From: Victivallales bacterium
Lineage (GTDB): Bacteria > Verrucomicrobiota > Lentisphaeria > Oligosphaerales > Oligosphaeraceae
Reading direction: 5' to 3'
Assembly (NCBI GenBank): GCA_017554445.1
Contig: JAFZIJ010000063.1
Span: 29,133 to 93,132 of the forward strand
DNA: 64,000 nt
Shown piece by piece: positions 1 through 9,107 of this stretch. Within the stretch, counting starts at the first letter, position 1. Every line of letters starts with the position of its first letter. The position numbers were made by a program, and so were the translations under genes. The notes under the pieces are model-generated. The model was not told the DNA's origin, searched no databases, and was given only the letters and a program-made list of their open reading frames with translations.

Positions 1-3000
1 GTGGACGGTGGCCGTCATACCTTGAATCGCCTTGAGTTCGACTTCGAACTTCCGCATGATGATGAAAATGACCATGACGGACATGACGACGATGGCGAAT
101 CCGAGGAAGATGATGATCGGCGTGTTGGCGATGGCGAACGCGGGGTGCGAGAGATAGAGGACCACGAACGTCAACGCGAAGAAGAAGACGAACCATGAAA
201 TCTGCTTGTAGATGGTGGTGGCGCCGATGATGACGCGTTCGAGAGCGAACGCGAACGGGACGGACAGGGCGAGCAGGATGAGGACGGCGAAGACGAGGTC
301 GTCCAGCATTGTGCGGACCTTGTTGTAAACAGGGCGGGAGGCCCAGAAGGATGTGGTGTTGAGGGCTTCGCGCTTCATTGGGTGTTCACCCTGCTTGGCG
401 GCTTCGATCAGAAGGTCTTCCGAACGGCCGTGGAGTTCAGCGAGTGAGGAATCCAGAATGCCTTTCGAACGGAGAATGTCGAGACGGGATTCGTTCAACC
501 GCCAGAGGTCGGAGGAGGAACGCGCGGCGGCGTTGATGGCGATGGGCTGGCCGGTCATTTCGAAACCGTCGCCGATGGAGTCTTCTTCTGAGTTGCCTTG
601 CTGGTCGGGATCAGTCGCTTCCGCGCCTTTGTTGTGGCCGGCGGTTTCAAGGAACTGCGGGCCGTTGTTCAGACCGACCATCTGGCGGAGGGAGAAGAGC
701 TTGACGCCTTTTTCACGTTCTTCGGAGTACCATGTCACGACGCCGTCAACCGTTTCTGTGAAGGACTTGTTGTTCTGCAAGTCGGCGTTGGCTTTGGCGG
801 AGAGGAGTTTGACATCTTCGCCGGGGAGCTTTTCCGTACGCTGCTGTGACGGCAGGACGATGTAGGCTGATTTGGCGCGGAAGGTGTTCAGACGCCAGCG
901 GATGGATGTGTAGGTCGAATTGCCGGAGACTTCCTTTACAATACCATTATCATCGAAGATGGCGGCGAAACCGCCTTTGGAGCCCCATGCCTTGGAGTGG
1001 ACCGGGCCGATGGTGTAGATACCGTTGGAATTGGTGCGCAGGACTTGGTAGTTGTCGAAGCCCTGGAACTTGTTTTCATTGTAAGCCAGTGAGAACCAGC
1101 GATTCAGACGGAACTGGATGATGGCGCCCTTCATCGGCGTGTTCGGAATGGATGTGCCTTGCAACATACCCATGACACTTGGCCCTTTGACTGTATAGTC
1201 TTCCGTGAAGGACGGAATGACATAGTCTTTGTTTGCGACGATACCACGGCGGAGCGAGAGTCCGGGCTGGTTGCCGAGGAGGGCGGTGGCGACATCTTCG
1301 GGCGTCTCTTTCGTCGGCGCGAAGAATTTCGCGATGTCGATGGCTTGCCCATAGACGGAGTTGAGATTGATGCGGTTGAGCGTATCGTCCGGTGTGCCTT
1401 CACGGAGGGTGGCTTCCTGAACGGTCGCGAGCGCGAGATTGTAGATACCGAAGATACCGGCGGGTTCGCCAGAGTGGATCAGATGCGGGGCGCCCCAGAT
1501 GACGCGCGTCTGCGGAAGCGTCTGGTCGGCGGATTCAACAAGGAACTGATTCGGGATGTTCTTGGCGTTGATGGCTTTGTAGGCATCAAGGAAGGCCTTC
1601 TGGATTTTGCCGTAGAGGCCGGGATTGTCGTCGGAGGAATGCATGGCGGATTCGCCGCCGATGACGACGGCCCACTTGTTGGAGGTATCGCCAAGCAGGA
1701 GGGAGGCATGGAGGGCGATCCATTTCTGCCCGATGAGTTCGAGAAGTTCGTTGTCGGCGTTGAGTGTCTCGTCTTCCAGTTTGAGTTCGGCCGCGCGTTC
1801 ATCCATGTCAACCTTGACTTCCTTGATAATGACGTCAAGGTTTTCAAGAACCCGCTTCTGAGTCGGTTCATCAACTTTCTTGCTGAATTCAACCGGTTTG
1901 TCCGAGCCGGAAAGTTTCTGCTTTTCGCGGCCGATCAGACGCTGGAGTTCATTCCAACCGCGTTTGAGAGGTGTGACTTCGTTATCGCGCTTCGTGATAT
2001 TTTCTTCGATCTTCTTCTTGATTTCATCAGGCATGTTGCCGCCGTAAGTCTGGCGGTAGGTGAGATTCTGGTCGTTCAGCCTGTATTCCTGATCCTTATA
2101 ATAATAGGCATGGTTCTGCGCCTTGTCGGCAAGACGGTCGAGAAGTTTTCTGCGGACGGGGGAGTTGGCGGTGAGCGGGCATTCCTTGGCGAGCAGTTCG
2201 AACATCTTGGTCACGAAGTCCATTTCGTTCGTGTAGGACTCACGGCGCTTTTCCATCGTGACATCTTTCTTGTCGATTTCCAAGGCTTTGTAGAAAGCGG
2301 CGGAGCCGGCATGACCGCGGGCTTGGCAGTCAAAGAAAGCGATGAGCGTATGGCGGCGGGGGCGGTTTTTCGCGATATGTTCGGCGATTTGGAGCAGGGC
2401 GGCGCAGTTGGCGGCGGAGCGTCCGCCGGGGGATAGCGTGGGAACTTCGCCGAAGGTGTCCAGATTGGCGGCCATGATGATGACCTCTTCCTTTTTGTCG
2501 TCGTCGTCGCCGAATTTGGCGCCGGTGCCTTCAAAGTAGGCGAAGATGTTACGGCCGCGGACGGGCTGCCAGACGATGGAGGAGTTGATACGGACATTGG
2601 CTCCTTCCTTCGGAAGATCGGAGGCGGGGCCGTCATAGAAGAAGCGGAGGAGGTTTACATTGGTATCGGCATAGTGGGGGGAGCGACCATCGGCAAGACC
2701 GTTCTTTGTGAAGATGACGGCTTTGGCGCCAAGACGGAATGCGCGGATGAAGCCCTGTCCTGAGTTATAGTCCAGAACGACGATGGCGCCTTCGACATGG
2801 ACGCGGTCAAAATCGTCCGCCGTTCCTTTGCCGATATGGATGATGTTGCCGGAAACGCCTTCCGCAGGGGTGGCGGGCGGGATGATGCCGTTGGGGCGCA
2901 TAGGATAGAGCTTCAACGGTGTGCCTTCTTTGCCGTCGTCAGTGACGGGTGTAACGGTCGCGACGGGATCCACGAATGCCGTGTAGGTTGTGCCGTCCGC

Positions 3001-3270
3001 GTTTTTAGCGGTTTGCGGCGAGAATGTTTGCGCGGTGTCGAACTTCTGTTCGATGATCTTGTCCGGATTGAGGGATTGGAGCCGTTGGAGGATGTAGTCC
3101 GCCGCCGCCTGGTATTCCTTCGTGCCGGTCAGTCGGTTGGTTTTGGCTGAAATGACCTTGCTGTCCGCTTCGAACTGTGTGAACGATTGGGCGAACAGCG
3201 ACTGGGTGAGCGCCGATGCGACAACGACGGCAAGGCAGGCTGTCTTGAATGGTTTTAGGGTTAATCTCAT
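1..3270 (-). CDS. Membrane protein with degenerate M28 peptidase-like domain (partial, C-terminus outside window)
   Basis: The reading frame is open from an ATG at 3270 (ribosome site AGGAAACGA) to base 1 with no stop, giving at least 1090 residues. A signal peptide lies at residues 1-28. A region resembling a PA-like insert (about 90-200) precedes an M28 aminopeptidase-like fold (about 255-335). The M28 metal ligands are gone: the usual AHxD reads ANLD (N269), the DD motif reads GGRS (282-285) and the EE pair reads QA (316-317). A long soluble region follows, then three hydrophobic segments after about residue 988. It is last in an operon with a LolD-like ATPase and an FtsX permease, so it is probably a substrate-binding or membrane partner of that ABC system, not a peptidase. 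The exact role is unknown. Confidence 0.75.
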   Translation of the reverse strand, partial: MRLTLKPFKTACLAVVVASALTQSLFAQSFTQFEADSKVISAKTNRLTGTKEYQAAADYILQRLQSLNPDKIIEQKFDTAQTFSPQTAKNADGTTYTAFVDPVATVTPVTDDGKEGTPLKLYPMRPNGIIPPATPAEGVSGNIIHIGKGTADDFDRVHVEGAIVVLDYNSGQGFIRAFRLGAKAVIFTKNGLADGRSPHYADTNVNLLRFFYDGPASDLPKEGANVRINSSIVWQPVRGRNIFAYFEGTGAKFGDDDDKKEEVIIMAANLDTFGEVPTLSPGGRSAANCAALLQIAEHIAKNRPRRHTLIAFFDCQARGHAGSAAFYKALEIDKKDVTMEKRRESYTNEMDFVTKMFELLAKECPLTANSPVRRKLLDRLADKAQNHAYYYKDQEYRLNDQNLTYRQTYGGNMPDEIKKKIEENITKRDNEVTPLKRGWNELQRLIGREKQKLSGSDKPVEFSKKVDEPTQKRVLENLDVIIKEVKVDMDERAAELKLEDETLNADNELLELIGQKWIALHASLLLGDTSNKWAVVIGGESAMHSSDDNPGLYGKIQKAFLDAYKAINAKNIPNQFLVESADQTLPQTRVIWGAPHLIHSGEPAGIFGIYNLALATVQEATLREGTPDDTLNRINLNSVYGQAIDIAKFFAPTKETPEDVATALLGNQPGLSLRRGIVANKDYVIPSFTEDYTVKGPSVMGMLQGTSIPNTPMKGAIIQFRLNRWFSLAYNENKFQGFDNYQVLRTNSNGIYTIGPVHSKAWGSKGGFAAIFDDNGIVKEVSGNSTYTSIRWRLNTFRAKSAYIVLPSQQRTEKLPGEDVKLLSAKANADLQNNKSFTETVDGVVTWYSEEREKGVKLFSLRQMVGLNNGPQFLETAGHNKGAEATDPDQQGNSEEDSIGDGFEMTGQPIAINAAARSSSDLWRLNESRLDILRSKGILDSSLAELHGRSEDLLIEAAKQGEHPMKREALNTTSFWASRPVYNKVRTMLDDLVFAVLILLALSVPFAFALERVIIGATTIYKQISWFVFFFALTFVVLYLSHPAFAIANTPIIIFLGFAIVVMSVMVIFIIMRKFEVELKAIQGMTATVH

Positions 3271-3311
3271 ATTCGTTTCCTAATTCCTGTGGAAGTTGTT
3301 TTTCGGTGAGA

Positions 3312-4100
3312 TCACTTTTTGTCGTCGTCAATGGACGCGAGTTCGATATGAACGTCTTCACGGTTGGCGATACGTTCGATTTGGCCGTCGCGGATCCACA
3401 TAAGGCGGTCGCAGATGTTCATCATGCGGTGGTCATGGGTTGCGCAGATGACGGTCACGCCTTTCTGCGTATTCAGGCGGACAAGAATGTCAATGATTTC
3501 CTGTCCGGTATGCATATCCAAGTTGGCGGTCGGTTCGTCGCAGAGGAGGACAGACGGGTTGTTGGCGAGGGAGCGGGCGATGGCGACACGCTGCTGCTGA
3601 CCGCCGGACATTTCGATCGGGCGGTGATGCCACCGTTCCTTCAGGCCGACCAGGTCGAGAATTTCCATGCCGCGGTCACGGGCTTCATCGGGCATGACGC
3701 CACCGAACGCCATAGGCGTCGTGACGTTTTCGAGAGCCGTCATATATTTAATAAGGTTATATTGCTGGAAGATGTATCCGATCTTATGGCAGCGGAGATA
3801 GGCGAGCTCTTCAGCGGTGAGTTGAGCGACATCGACTTCATCGATGAAGACGCGTCCGACTGTGGGGGAGTCCAAAGCTCCGATCATGTTGAAGAACGTT
3901 GACTTACCTGAACCGGACGGTCCCATGACGGAGATGAATTCGCCTTGGTAGATGGCGATATCGACGCCACGGAGGGCCTGCGTGAGGACGTCTTTCATCA
4001 TGTAGGACTTCTTGAGTCCGACCGTACGGATGATGATACGTCTATCGGCGTTTTTCTTGCCTGGGCTTTTCGCCTGTTCTGTTGCGATGTTTTCTGCCAT
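3312..4100 (-). CDS. LolD/MacB-type ABC transporter ATP-binding protein
   Basis: This 262-residue cytoplasmic ATPase should energise the neighbouring FtsX-like permease. Walker A is GPSGSGKST (residues 60-68), the signature is MSGGQQQRVAIARSL, Walker B is VLLCDEPTANLD, and the switch histidine lies in ICATHD. Family members drive lipoprotein release (LolD), macrolide or peptide export (MacB) or cell-division hydrolase control (FtsE). The sequence does not separate these roles. A ribosome site (AGGAAG) precedes the ATG. It lies 54 bases after the permease gene and 41 bases before the M28-like gene, so all three are probably cotranscribed. Confidence 0.93.
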   Translation of the reverse strand: MAENIATEQAKSPGKKNADRRIIIRTVGLKKSYMMKDVLTQALRGVDIAIYQGEFISVMGPSGSGKSTFFNMIGALDSPTVGRVFIDEVDVAQLTAEELAYLRCHKIGYIFQQYNLIKYMTALENVTTPMAFGGVMPDEARDRGMEILDLVGLKERWHHRPIEMSGGQQQRVAIARSLANNPSVLLCDEPTANLDMHTGQEIIDILVRLNTQKGVTVICATHDHRMMNICDRLMWIRDGQIERIANREDVHIELASIDDDKK

Positions 4101-4154
4101 ATTTGAACTTCCTGCTTTTGATGATGCAGTTATTATTATTTATAAGGATAAGGA

Positions 4155-5657
4155 TTATTCAACGCGCATGGCTTCCATCGGGGCGAGACGCGCGGCCTTC
4201 CACGACGGGATGATGGCCGCGATGGCCGCAAGGAGGGTGCCGAGGATGATGGAGACGATCATACCCATGATCACATCCACGACCGGAATCGCGGAGATGA
4301 AGTTGACGCCGAAGGAGGAGAGCATGCGGAAGAGGCCGATCAGGGCTCCGATAATCGCACCGATCGTTCCGCCGACGATGCCCATGAAGCAACTTTCAAG
4401 AACGAACATGATCATGATGAAGCCGTCGAGAGCGCCGAGGCATTTCAGCGTGGCGATTTCCGTAAAACGTTCCGTCACGGACATCATCATGGCGTTGGCG
4501 ATACCGATGCCGCAGACGAGCATGGACACGCAGAGCAACCATGCGAGGCGTTCGCCCAAGCCCATGAAGCCTTTGCCGGCGTCCATGGTGAGGCGTTGCG
4601 CACGTTCGAGAGCTTCAGCTTCCTTACGGCCTTTGGCGAGGCTTACCAGCAGTTCGGGCGTAAGGCCTTCGACATCCTGTCCGGATTCGGCCATTTTTTC
4701 AATATAGCGCTTTGCGAATTTTTCATTATCGAGGAAGTCCCACATCATGACGTCGTTGACATCGGCGGGGAGGATGTTGGCCTCCTGCGCGATGAGCTGG
4801 CGGACAGGGCGGTCTTTGATGGAGTTCTTCATGCGGGTCGTATCCTGCAGGCGTTTGGCCTGTTCCGCGACGATGGGGGCGACGGCTTCCTGATTGAAGA
4901 CGAAACCAGTCTGGCGGATGAAATCACCGAATTCTTTGTCCGCTTTCGGCAGGGCCATTGAGAGGCGTTCAGCGTCGTTGTTGGCGTTGGGAAGTTTTTC
5001 GCGGAGGGCGTGGATGATTTTGGAGTTGGCCTCTTTTCTGGATTCAAGAATCTGGCCGATGATTTTCTCCAGTTTCGGGAGCTTGGCAAGAAGTGCGTCG
5101 AGCTCCTCTTGGTTGAGGTCGAATTGAATGGATTTGTAGCGGGAGAGACCGAGATTGAAGACTTTCATGTTTTCGGGCTCACTGAGGTAGCTAAGAATGT
5201 CCAGCCCTTCGGAAGTGTGGATCAAGTCGCGGCGTTTCGCGTAGTCGAGGTTGTCGAAAAAGTCGAAGATGTAATTTGTCTTTTTGGCGATGGCTTGGAA
5301 TTCTTCCATGCCTTGTGCGTCCAATTTGGCGAAGCCCATGGTTTCTTTATAAAGATCGTCGTCTGGGGAGAGGGCGGCGGTTTCGGTGATGATGGATTCC
5401 GGCGAGCCCGGTGATGTGAGTTTTGACGCCCAGACGGAATTGAGCAGTGATTTTTGGATTCGTTCGCGCGTGTTGCCGGCAATGGAACGCTTGATGAGCG
5501 ACTCGGCCAAGATGTTCATGAGGAATGCGACGGCCACCACGATGACGGCTACGGTTACGGATGCCCGGAAAAGGCGGTATCGAATACCGTCCGCCGTGAT
5601 TTTAACCGTTCTGGACATGGAGAGCCAGGGCTGATTGTCAATGTTGAGTTCTTTCAT
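4155..5657 (-). CDS. FtsX/MacB-like ABC permease
   Basis: This 500-residue permease has the MacB/LolC/FtsX layout. One membrane segment lies near the N-terminus (about 30-52). A large extracytoplasmic domain (about 55-365) follows, then three C-terminal membrane segments (about 370-490). The C-terminal part has family hallmarks: a coupling-helix-like ATLKCLGALDGFI segment and the ending IIPSWKAARLAPMEAMRVE. Its start overlaps the stop of the PqqD-like gene by ATGA, which supports translational coupling. The periplasmic domain is helical and charged and was not recognised. The substrate is unknown; lipoprotein, peptide or envelope signalling roles are all possible. Confidence 0.88.
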   Translation of the reverse strand: MKELNIDNQPWLSMSRTVKITADGIRYRLFRASVTVAVIVVAVAFLMNILAESLIKRSIAGNTRERIQKSLLNSVWASKLTSPGSPESIITETAALSPDDDLYKETMGFAKLDAQGMEEFQAIAKKTNYIFDFFDNLDYAKRRDLIHTSEGLDILSYLSEPENMKVFNLGLSRYKSIQFDLNQEELDALLAKLPKLEKIIGQILESRKEANSKIIHALREKLPNANNDAERLSMALPKADKEFGDFIRQTGFVFNQEAVAPIVAEQAKRLQDTTRMKNSIKDRPVRQLIAQEANILPADVNDVMMWDFLDNEKFAKRYIEKMAESGQDVEGLTPELLVSLAKGRKEAEALERAQRLTMDAGKGFMGLGERLAWLLCVSMLVCGIGIANAMMMSVTERFTEIATLKCLGALDGFIMIMFVLESCFMGIVGGTIGAIIGALIGLFRMLSSFGVNFISAIPVVDVIMGMIVSIILGTLLAAIAAIIPSWKAARLAPMEAMRVE

Positions 5658-6049
5658 TTTTCTTCCTGGATAATGACTGCGACGACTCCGCGCTGAATCA
5701 ATTTTTTAAGGTATTCTACGACGCTTGTTCTGGCCTCGTGGAAGGTCAGTTCATGGGCGTCCTTAAACTTGTCGATGATGTCCTCAACGGTATTTCTGCC
5801 GTTGCACATTTTCCACAACTGCGAGCCAAGCTTGTCCAACGTGATGTCTTTCTTCGGGGAGAAATGAACCACCCATGAGAATGGAGGAATCATGTAATCC
5901 GGCTTGATGTTTTTGACAGTCACGGTGACGAGTCCAGACTCTTCATCGTATTTGGCGTTGGCCGCGGTATTGGGCGTCGGAATCGCCAGAAGCATTTGCT
6001 TCCATGATTTCGGCGTCTCAGGCTTCAGATTGTCAGTTTTGCTACTCAC
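5654..6049 (-). CDS. PqqD-like (RiPP-recognition-element fold) protein
   Basis: The protein has 131 residues starting at GTG 6049, whose GTGA overlaps the stop of the upstream gene. A longer frame up to 6322 exists but would lie inside the upstream gene. Residues about 55-125 fit a PqqD-type winged-helix domain: a beta start (SWVVHFSP), then LDKLGSQLWKMCNGRNTVEDIIDKF and a helix ending in LKKLIQRGVV. PqqD domains bind leader peptides or partner proteins. No radical-SAM enzyme or recognisable precursor peptide is adjacent. Coupling to an FtsX permease suggests an adaptor for that ABC system, as an inference. Confidence 0.7.
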   Translation of the reverse strand: MSSKTDNLKPETPKSWKQMLLAIPTPNTAANAKYDEESGLVTVTVKNIKPDYMIPPFSWVVHFSPKKDITLDKLGSQLWKMCNGRNTVEDIIDKFKDAHELTFHEARTSVVEYLKKLIQRGVVAVIIQEEK

Positions 6050-6921
6050 AGCGTCATCTCCAATGAATCGCAGCAGGCGATATGGAGCGGCGCATGCTTG
6101 CGGCCTTTCTTGTAATCCGGGGCCAGTTTGGCGGCCATGTAGAGGCGATGGTCCTGCGGGCAGATCCAAGCGGAGGCCGTGATGGTTCGCACACCGTGGA
6201 TCCAGTCCACGAGAACCGTCGGTTTCCGTTTGGCGACCAGCGAATAGACTTGATGTTCGTTTTCCGTCCGCGCAGATTGGCTGGTGACTTCGTATTCCTT
6301 CGGAACTTGTTTGGCAAGCCATTGATCCACAGGAATATCAAGCCATTCTGACACCATTCCGCGACGAGCGATGGTTTCGATTTCCTTTCTGTCCGTGCTT
6401 CTGAACATGAACTGCGTCTTGGCGGGTTCGGCGATGAGTTCGTGAAGGTAGTGGTCATCCTTCACATCGAAATCAAGGCCGAAGGCCCTCCAATGCTGTT
6501 GCGAATCTTCCTGATAGGGCGCTACGAAGATGGAATCCAGCACTTTGCCTTCGAAGGCGGGGCTGTATTTCTCTCCGTTGGGCCAGAGGAACACGATCTC
6601 GAGCATCAGACTTCTGGACGGAAAATAGTTGACATATCTGGAGATGAAGTTGTCCGCCTCTTGGGCGGAAACTCCCTTCCATGGGAGATGCACGGCTAGT
6701 TTCGCGTCTTTCGTTCCTTCCTCCGCGAGCCTTGATTTGTAATCGGAGGCCATCCGATCCAAATCTGGCGGGGCGGAGACGGTTGACCAATCCAGTTCGA
6801 GCCTGAACTGATAGCGATCCGCGAATGCGATTTTCCCGTTGTCTGAACTTTTTGAGAACTGCAGGAGCTCCCATTCGTCAGGCAATTCCAGGTTGATGGC
6901 ATTCCAGGCGATTGCTTTCAT
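6046..6921 (-). CDS. Hypothetical protein of the ABC/PqqD-like cluster
   Basis: This 291-residue protein has no signal peptide or membrane segment and is not recognised. It starts MKAIAWNAINLELPDEWEL and shows alternating beta-rich stretches, suggesting a soluble alpha/beta protein. Cysteines cluster near the end (ICPQD, IACCDS). It is the first gene of the five-gene minus-strand cluster and overlaps the PqqD-like gene by four bases, so it is probably cotranslated with it. No clear ribosome-binding site precedes the ATG at 6921. Function unknown. Confidence 0.7.
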   Translation of the reverse strand: MKAIAWNAINLELPDEWELLQFSKSSDNGKIAFADRYQFRLELDWSTVSAPPDLDRMASDYKSRLAEEGTKDAKLAVHLPWKGVSAQEADNFISRYVNYFPSRSLMLEIVFLWPNGEKYSPAFEGKVLDSIFVAPYQEDSQQHWRAFGLDFDVKDDHYLHELIAEPAKTQFMFRSTDRKEIETIARRGMVSEWLDIPVDQWLAKQVPKEYEVTSQSARTENEHQVYSLVAKRKPTVLVDWIHGVRTITASAWICPQDHRLYMAAKLAPDYKKGRKHAPLHIACCDSLEMTL

Positions 6922-7100
6922 TTCAAAAACGGACTAAAATGGACAAGGCATGACAAAAACAGAAAACTCAGGCACTGGGGCGTCCCGTGTCTGAAAATAT
7001 TTTCTGAAATTAGTCAAAATTAGCATTAAAAGCCAAAAAATCAAGGAGAGACATTTACATAATAGTAAAAAAAGAGCAATGAAAAAAATAGACGTTCATG

Positions 7101-7136
7101 AAAAAGTGACGGACGGCGGCATCCGTCCGTCACTTT
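7101..7136 (-). terminator. Rho-independent terminator of the flippase gene
   Basis: A perfect 14-base-pair stem (7103-7116 with 7123-7136) encloses the loop CGGCAT. On the minus strand it is followed by five T residues (7101-7105). It lies 20 bases past the stop of the MurJ-like gene. The rest of the spacer to 6921 is AT-rich and probably holds the promoter for the 6921 gene; no clean -35/-10 pair was found. Confidence 0.85.
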
Positions 7137-7156
7137 GATGGATGGAAGAGTGTTTG

Positions 7157-9028
7157 TCAGGCGGCTTTTTTCTTCAGTTTGGCGAATGCTTTTCCAAGAG
7201 TCCATTCGAGCATTTGCTTGGACTCTTGGAGCTTCAGAAGGAATGAACCGATGATGAAGGCGATGGCGGCGGCCGCCATGGTGGCCGCGATGCGGATGGC
7301 GATGCGGATGCGACTGATGTTGGAGAAGAGCTTCGCCTTTTTGGGCTTCGGCTGGGTCGCTTCTTCAACGACTGCGGACGAATTATCCGTCGCAGGAAGA
7401 ACTTTCTCTTCGATGGCGGCTTCCGTGTGGGCTTCCGCTTGCAACTGAACGGCTTTCATCGTCTTGGCAAGACCGTCCGGAACGATTTTCTCACAGAGGC
7501 GGGAGGCTCCGAAGGCGAAGGCCCCGACCAACGCCGTCAATACGACAAGTTTGGGCAGGAAGACGAAGAGGTCTTTGGCGGGGAAGATCGGCGTGGAACG
7601 ACGCAGGTTGATGATGAGCATGATGCTCTTCAGGAATTTCGCAATGACAAAGCCGAGCGCGACGGTCATCAGAGCGCCTTTTGGCGAGACGCCGATGTGG
7701 ACGATGAAAACGTAACTGATGATGACAGAAATGAAACTTGTGCTCAGACCGATGGCCGTAACGGCGATGGTTTTCCGTTCTGCGAAAGAACCTTGCATCA
7801 GGACGCTTTCGATGGCGGCGGCGGGCAGGACGAAGCAGTAGCAGATGGTGGAGATGCCGCCGAGAGCAGCGACCTGCACGTTCGTTTCGCCGCCTTGGAA
7901 GATCAACACTGTCAATGGAATACCGATGATGGCGAGCGTGACGGCGGCGGGAACGAAGATGGAGAGGAGCATCTTGCAGCAGTTGCTGATGACTTCGCCT
8001 AGTTTCTTCTTGTCGTCGCTGTTGGCGAGATCGCAAAGGAACGGGAAGAGGGCAATTTGGAGGGCGTACGGCACCATCCACTGGATGGTGGCGAAGAGCT
8101 TGCGGCCTAAGTCGTTGGCTTTCAGGACATCCTGTTGATTTTCGATATAGCCGCCAGTCAGGATGTAGATGTTGTTGAAGATGTCGCGGACTTTCGCGAA
8201 GACGACGCCCGCGATCAGCGGCAGCATGAGCAGCAGCATGGTGCGGAAGGCGGGATTCTTCCAATTGAAACTAGGGCGGGCGTATTTCAGTTTCGGGAAG
8301 AGCGCAAGCAGATGGGTGGCGACTTTCGCGACTGCACCGACGAGAATGGCAAAGAAGAGTGCCTTCACGCCCATGTGGAGGAAAGCGCCGACGATGAGGC
8401 CGATGATGCAGCAGATTTTCGTCGATGCGTCACCGAATGCGGCCAGGAAGAATTTCTTGTAACCGTTTAGCATGACGTAGGTTGTCGTGCCAAGCGAGAG
8501 GAAAAGGAGGGCGGGGGCGATGATGGGGAGGCCGAGACGGAGGCAACGGTAGATTTGGTAGCTGTCGAGAAGTTTCTTGTAGGCGATGAATTCGGCGGCT
8601 GTTTCAGGCGTGCCGACTGGCGGTGGAACTGGTTCCAATACAGGCGGTTTCAACTGCGTGAAGACGGAAATGTAGAAATCTGGAAAGCACATGATCGTTG
8701 CGCAGATGATAATGAGAATGATGGATTGGAAACTAACGGTAACGTTCGCCAGATCCCATGCGGCTTTTTCATCTTTATCCTTCATTTCCTTTGTGAAGGT
8801 CGTCATGAGCGTGGGGCGGATCAGCTCTTCGCCACTGAGGAAGAGTTCGTTGATGATGCCGCCCATGGCAATGACGATGATGGCGCTGTATTCGGCGGAA
8901 GAGAGGAAGTGCGTCGCGCATTTCGTGTAGATGAGTCCTGTGAATTTCAGGAGGATGTTCGCGATGCCGACGATGACGGAGGCCTTGATGATTTTGTCCG
9001 CTAATGATTTTTGTGGTTTGGGTGGCAT
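7157..9028 (-). CDS. MurJ/MviN-like lipid flippase or polysaccharide exporter
   Basis: A polytopic membrane protein of the MOP superfamily, 623 residues from the ATG at 9028. A TTG 50 codons upstream would overlap the glycosyltransferase gene and is less likely. About 12-14 hydrophobic segments run from residue 15 to 540. They are followed by a low-complexity soluble stretch (about 535-585) and a further hydrophobic helix near the C-terminus. The MurJ-like pattern includes a conserved pore-type region (VRDIFNNIYI) and paired basic loops. MurJ flips lipid II; Wzx-type relatives flip O-antigen or glycan units. The neighbouring glycosyltransferase makes a glycan-lipid substrate plausible, so this need not be the cell's housekeeping MurJ. 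Confidence 0.72.
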   Translation of the reverse strand: MPPKPQKSLADKIIKASVIVGIANILLKFTGLIYTKCATHFLSSAEYSAIIVIAMGGIINELFLSGEELIRPTLMTTFTKEMKDKDEKAAWDLANVTVSFQSIILIIICATIMCFPDFYISVFTQLKPPVLEPVPPPVGTPETAAEFIAYKKLLDSYQIYRCLRLGLPIIAPALLFLSLGTTTYVMLNGYKKFFLAAFGDASTKICCIIGLIVGAFLHMGVKALFFAILVGAVAKVATHLLALFPKLKYARPSFNWKNPAFRTMLLLMLPLIAGVVFAKVRDIFNNIYILTGGYIENQQDVLKANDLGRKLFATIQWMVPYALQIALFPFLCDLANSDDKKKLGEVISNCCKMLLSIFVPAAVTLAIIGIPLTVLIFQGGETNVQVAALGGISTICYCFVLPAAAIESVLMQGSFAERKTIAVTAIGLSTSFISVIISYVFIVHIGVSPKGALMTVALGFVIAKFLKSIMLIINLRRSTPIFPAKDLFVFLPKLVVLTALVGAFAFGASRLCEKIVPDGLAKTMKAVQLQAEAHTEAAIEEKVLPATDNSSAVVEEATQPKPKKAKLFSNISRIRIAIRIAATMAAAAIAFIIGSFLLKLQESKQMLEWTLGKAFAKLKKKAA

Positions 9029-9107
9029 GGCTTTGCTGTTGGTTTTATGAAATAATGGATATGATTTACGATAATGGCAAACATTGTTGATAACGGACGA
9101 ATCCGCC

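Noticed and set aside
1159..2436. 425-codon plus-strand open frame
   Set aside because: It lies opposite the intact M28-like gene and has antisense-type composition with no domain or ribosome site.
5654..6049. Full RiPP biosynthetic cluster
   Set aside because: No radical-SAM, cyclodehydratase, peptidase or precursor gene is visible within the window; only the recognition-type domain is.
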